From Actinomycetota bacterium (GTDB taxonomy: Bacteria > Actinomycetota > Actinomycetes > Nanopelagicales > Nanopelagicaceae), in the NCBI GenBank assembly GCA_947465365.1, contig CANIAV010000042.1:1-6791 (forward strand): a stretch of 6,791 bases of DNA. Direction: 5' to 3'. Below the pieces are notes generated by a model. The model was not told the origin of the DNA, did no database searches, and saw nothing but the letters and a program-made list of their open reading frames with translations. A program made the translations under genes and the position numbers. This document shows positions 4,956 through 6,791 of this stretch, piece by piece. Numbering within the stretch: the first letter of the stretch is position 1; every line of letters begins with the position of its first letter.

Positions 4956-6791
4956 TTACTTCAGTGCAGCAAGGGCTGCGGTAATACGTTCAATATCGGC
5001 AGATGTCTTGGCCAGACGATCTTTAATTTCAACAACCACATCCGCTGGTGCCTTAGCCATAAAGCCGGCGTTTCCGAGTTTTACTTCAGCTGTTTGTAAA
5101 TCTTTTTTAGCCGCTGCTAAATCTTTCTCTAAACGAGCACGCTCTGCAACAACGTCGATGGATCCAGTTAGATCAAGTTCGATCTTTACGCCAGCAATTT
5201 CCAGAGCTGCAGATGGCGTGAAATCTTTATCCTCTAGCTTCAAAATAAAGCGAAGCGCACTGGAATATTCGACAATATCTTTCGAACCGATAAAGCGACC
5301 AGGCACTTTCTGCGATGGTTTCAAACCTTGATCGTTGCGGAAGCGGCGGACTTCGGTAACAACTTCTTGTAGCGAAGTTACAAGCGCTTCAGATTTCTTA
5401 TCAATGTGGGCTGGGTTAGATACTGGCCAATCTGCAACTACCAAAGATTGACCACCGGTAAGCGTGCACCAGAGCTCTTCAGTAATAAATGGCATTACCG
5501 GGTGCAGCACGCGCATGAGCTGATCTAGAACATGGCCGAGCACGCGTTGGGACTCGGCTTTATCATCTGATGCAAAAGTCTCTTTAGAAAGTTCTAGATA
5601 CCAGTCGCATAAGTCATCCCAGGCAAAGTGATAGGCAATTTCGCAGGCGCGGGCAAATTCATAACTTTCAAGTAGCGCATCAACATCGCGCAACGTCTCG
5701 CTCAAGCGCGACAGGATCCAGCGATCAATTGCGTTTAGCTTCGATACTTCAGGCAGCGGGCCAGCAACTTTTGCGCCGTTCATCATCGCAAAGCGCGTTG
5801 CATTCCAAAGTTTGGTTGCAAAGTTTCGTGACCCGCCGATCCAATCTTCAGCTAAGGCTTGATCTGTTCCGGGATTGGCACCGCGCGCTAAGGTAAAGCG
5901 CAAAGCATCTGCGCCGTACTTATCCATAAATTCAATTGGGTCGATTACATTTCCACGACTCTTTGACATCTTTTTGCCAAATTGATCGCGTACCAACCCG
6001 TGCAACATAATTGTTTTAAAAGGCGCAACGCCATCCATGGCAAAGGTAGACATCATCATCATGCGCACGACCCAGAAAAATAAGATGTCATAGCCAGTTA
6101 CAAGAACGCTAGTTGGATAGAACTTTGCTAAATCAGCAGTCTTTTCTGGCCAACCAAAGGTAGAAAATGCCCATTGTCCAGATGAGAACCAAGTATCTAA
6201 AACATCTGGATCTTGGTTCCAACCAGCTGGTGCAACTTCATCAGGACCAACAACTTTTATTTCACCATCTGGTCCATACCAAACTGGTATGCGATGTCCC
6301 CACCAAAGTTGGCGAGAGATACACCAGTCGTGCATGTTATCTACCCACTCGAAGTAACGAGGTGAAAGGGATTCTGGTTCGATCTTTACTTCACCGCTGC
6401 GAACTGCATCAGCTGATGCCTTAGCAAGTGGTGCAACCTTTACAAACCATTGCTTAGATAAACGTGGCTCAACAGTTGTATCGCAACGTGAACAGTGGCC
6501 AACTGCGTGGATATAAGGACGCTTTTCGGCAACGACGCGACCCATCTCTTTTAGCTTGGCAACAACTGCAGTACGGGCAGCAAAGCGATCCATGCCATCG
6601 AATTCAGTACCGGTGCCATCCATTACGCCGTGCTCGTTCATTATTACAACAAAGGGCACGTTGTGGCGAACTGCCATTTCGAAGTCATTGGCATCGTGTG
6701 CGGCGGTTACTTTTACGGCGCCTGTACCGAAATCTTGCTCAACTAGTTCATCAGCGATAATCGGAATCATGCGATTTACCAACGGCAGTAA
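4956..6791 (-). CDS. valS: Valyl-tRNA synthetase, C-terminal part (5' end beyond the right edge)
   Basis: The frame is open to the right edge and gives 611 residues. Recognisable ValRS sequence (LLPLVNRMIPIIADE) already runs into the edge, so the TTG near 6782 is not the start; roughly 250 N-terminal residues, including the HIGH motif, are missing. The part present begins in the CP1 editing domain (FGTGAVKVTAAHDANDFE). It continues with a GHCSRC knuckle, CISRQLWWGHRIPVWY, DPDVLDTWFSSGQW, the catalytic loop KMSKS (codons 5972-5958), the helical anticodon-binding domain (NATRFAMMNG, DLCDWYLELSKE, HPVMPFITEELW) and a C-terminal charged helical arm (about the last 60 residues, ERARLEKDLAAAKKDLQ onward). 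That arm is the tRNA-binding coiled coil typical of ValRS and, with WWGHRIP, excludes IleRS and LeuRS. The enzyme charges tRNA-Val and edits mischarged threonine. The TAA stop is four bases before folC. Confidence 0.98.
   Translation of the reverse strand, partial: LLPLVNRMIPIIADELVEQDFGTGAVKVTAAHDANDFEMAVRHNVPFVVIMNEHGVMDGTGTEFDGMDRFAARTAVVAKLKEMGRVVAEKRPYIHAVGHCSRCDTTVEPRLSKQWFVKVAPLAKASADAVRSGEVKIEPESLSPRYFEWVDNMHDWCISRQLWWGHRIPVWYGPDGEIKVVGPDEVAPAGWNQDPDVLDTWFSSGQWAFSTFGWPEKTADLAKFYPTSVLVTGYDILFFWVVRMMMMSTFAMDGVAPFKTIMLHGLVRDQFGKKMSKSRGNVIDPIEFMDKYGADALRFTLARGANPGTDQALAEDWIGGSRNFATKLWNATRFAMMNGAKVAGPLPEVSKLNAIDRWILSRLSETLRDVDALLESYEFARACEIAYHFAWDDLCDWYLELSKETFASDDKAESQRVLGHVLDQLMRVLHPVMPFITEELWCTLTGGQSLVVADWPVSNPAHIDKKSEALVTSLQEVVTEVRRFRNDQGLKPSQKVPGRFIGSKDIVEYSSALRFILKLEDKDFTPSAALEIAGVKIELDLTGSIDVVAERARLEKDLAAAKKDLQTAEVKLGNAGFMAKAPADVVVEIKDRLAKTSADIERITAALAALK

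Larger units (their letters stand above)
1..6791 (-). other. Continuous eight-gene cluster valS-folC-DUF4233-ndk-mreBCD-mrdA, probable operon
   Basis: All eight genes point the same way. In transcription order the junctions are 4 bases, 1-base overlap, 12, 28, 9, 0 and 4-base overlap. No junction has room for a promoter plus leader, and I see no GC-rich hairpin followed by a T run at any of them. One long message, possibly with extra promoters hidden in coding sequence, is the simplest model. No stretch over 28 bases is without a gene. The gene order recalls that of Streptomyces, so the arrangement is probably ancestral rather than recently assembled. Confidence 0.7.

Noticed and set aside
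5008..5331. Plus-strand open frame of 107 codons opposite valS
   Set aside because: It is antisense to the conserved C-terminal arm and anticodon region of ValRS, with no family resemblance.
6051..6062. ATG ATG ATG ATG run (four Met codons) in valS as a repeat or hidden start
   Set aside because: It lies in the hydrophobic FFWVVRMMMM segment, where other ValRS proteins also have several methionines; it is ordinary coding sequence.
6464..6760. Plus-strand open frame of 98 codons opposite valS
   Set aside because: Its product is a Gln/Arg-rich string of low complexity antisense to the editing domain; no start signal or homology is seen.
6780..6782. TTG as the true start of valS
   Set aside because: The frame continues upstream to the edge with ValRS-like residues, and a 608-residue protein would lack the HIGH motif and most of the catalytic domain; the gene is cut by the window.
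1..6791. tRNA, rRNA, riboswitch, CRISPR, insertion sequence or phage remnant
   Set aside because: The coding sequences leave no gap above 28 bases, no direct repeats or terminal inverted repeats were seen, and all genes are core functions.

Overview
The window reads as a stretch of core chromosome from a member of the Actinobacteria (Actinomycetota). All genes lie on the minus strand, so transcription runs from the right edge to the left. The order is valS (5' end missing), folC, a DUF4233 membrane protein, ndk, mreB, mreC, mreD and mrdA/PBP2 (3' end missing). From memory this is the same order as around valS-folC-ndk-mreBCD-PBP2 in Streptomyces. The folC-DUF4233-ndk part in particular points to Actinobacteria, since DUF4233 is essentially an actinobacterial family. 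Base composition, judged by eye, is near 45-50% GC, low for the phylum. With the very tight packing this suggests a streamlined lineage such as the freshwater acI group (Nanopelagicales). That placement is inference. An mreBCD cluster argues against Corynebacterium- or Mycobacterium-type actinobacteria, which lack mreB.

Layout, in transcription order: 6791-4956 is the C-terminal two thirds of valyl-tRNA synthetase; 4951-3581 is folylpolyglutamate/dihydrofolate synthase; 3581-3222 is a small four-helix membrane protein; 3209-2790 is nucleoside diphosphate kinase; 2761-1730 is MreB; 1720-797 is MreC; 796-275 is MreD; 278-1 is the first 92 residues of the elongation transpeptidase PBP2. The gaps are 4, -1, 12, 28, 9, 0 and -4 bases. 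No space exists for a conventional intergenic promoter or a hairpin terminator, so the eight genes are most simply one transcription unit or overlapping units with promoters inside coding sequence.

Two functional blocks are joined. The upstream block is housekeeping metabolism: charging of tRNA-Val, folate polyglutamylation and NTP balancing. The downstream block is the elongasome: MreB filaments, the MreC scaffold, the MreD membrane partner and the PBP2 transpeptidase, which together direct lateral wall synthesis; rodA would be expected next, beyond the left edge. The junction is the 28-base ndk-mreB gap, which carries the best Shine-Dalgarno sequence in the window.

I found no mobile element, repeat array, RNA gene, CRISPR or phage remnant, and no convincing novel system. 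The points worth a second look are modest: a four-residue insertion next to the catalytic histidine of Ndk, the uncharacterised DUF4233 protein overlapping folC, a proline-rich tail on MreC, a half zinc knuckle in ValRS, and the Shine-Dalgarno-poor GTG start of ndk.
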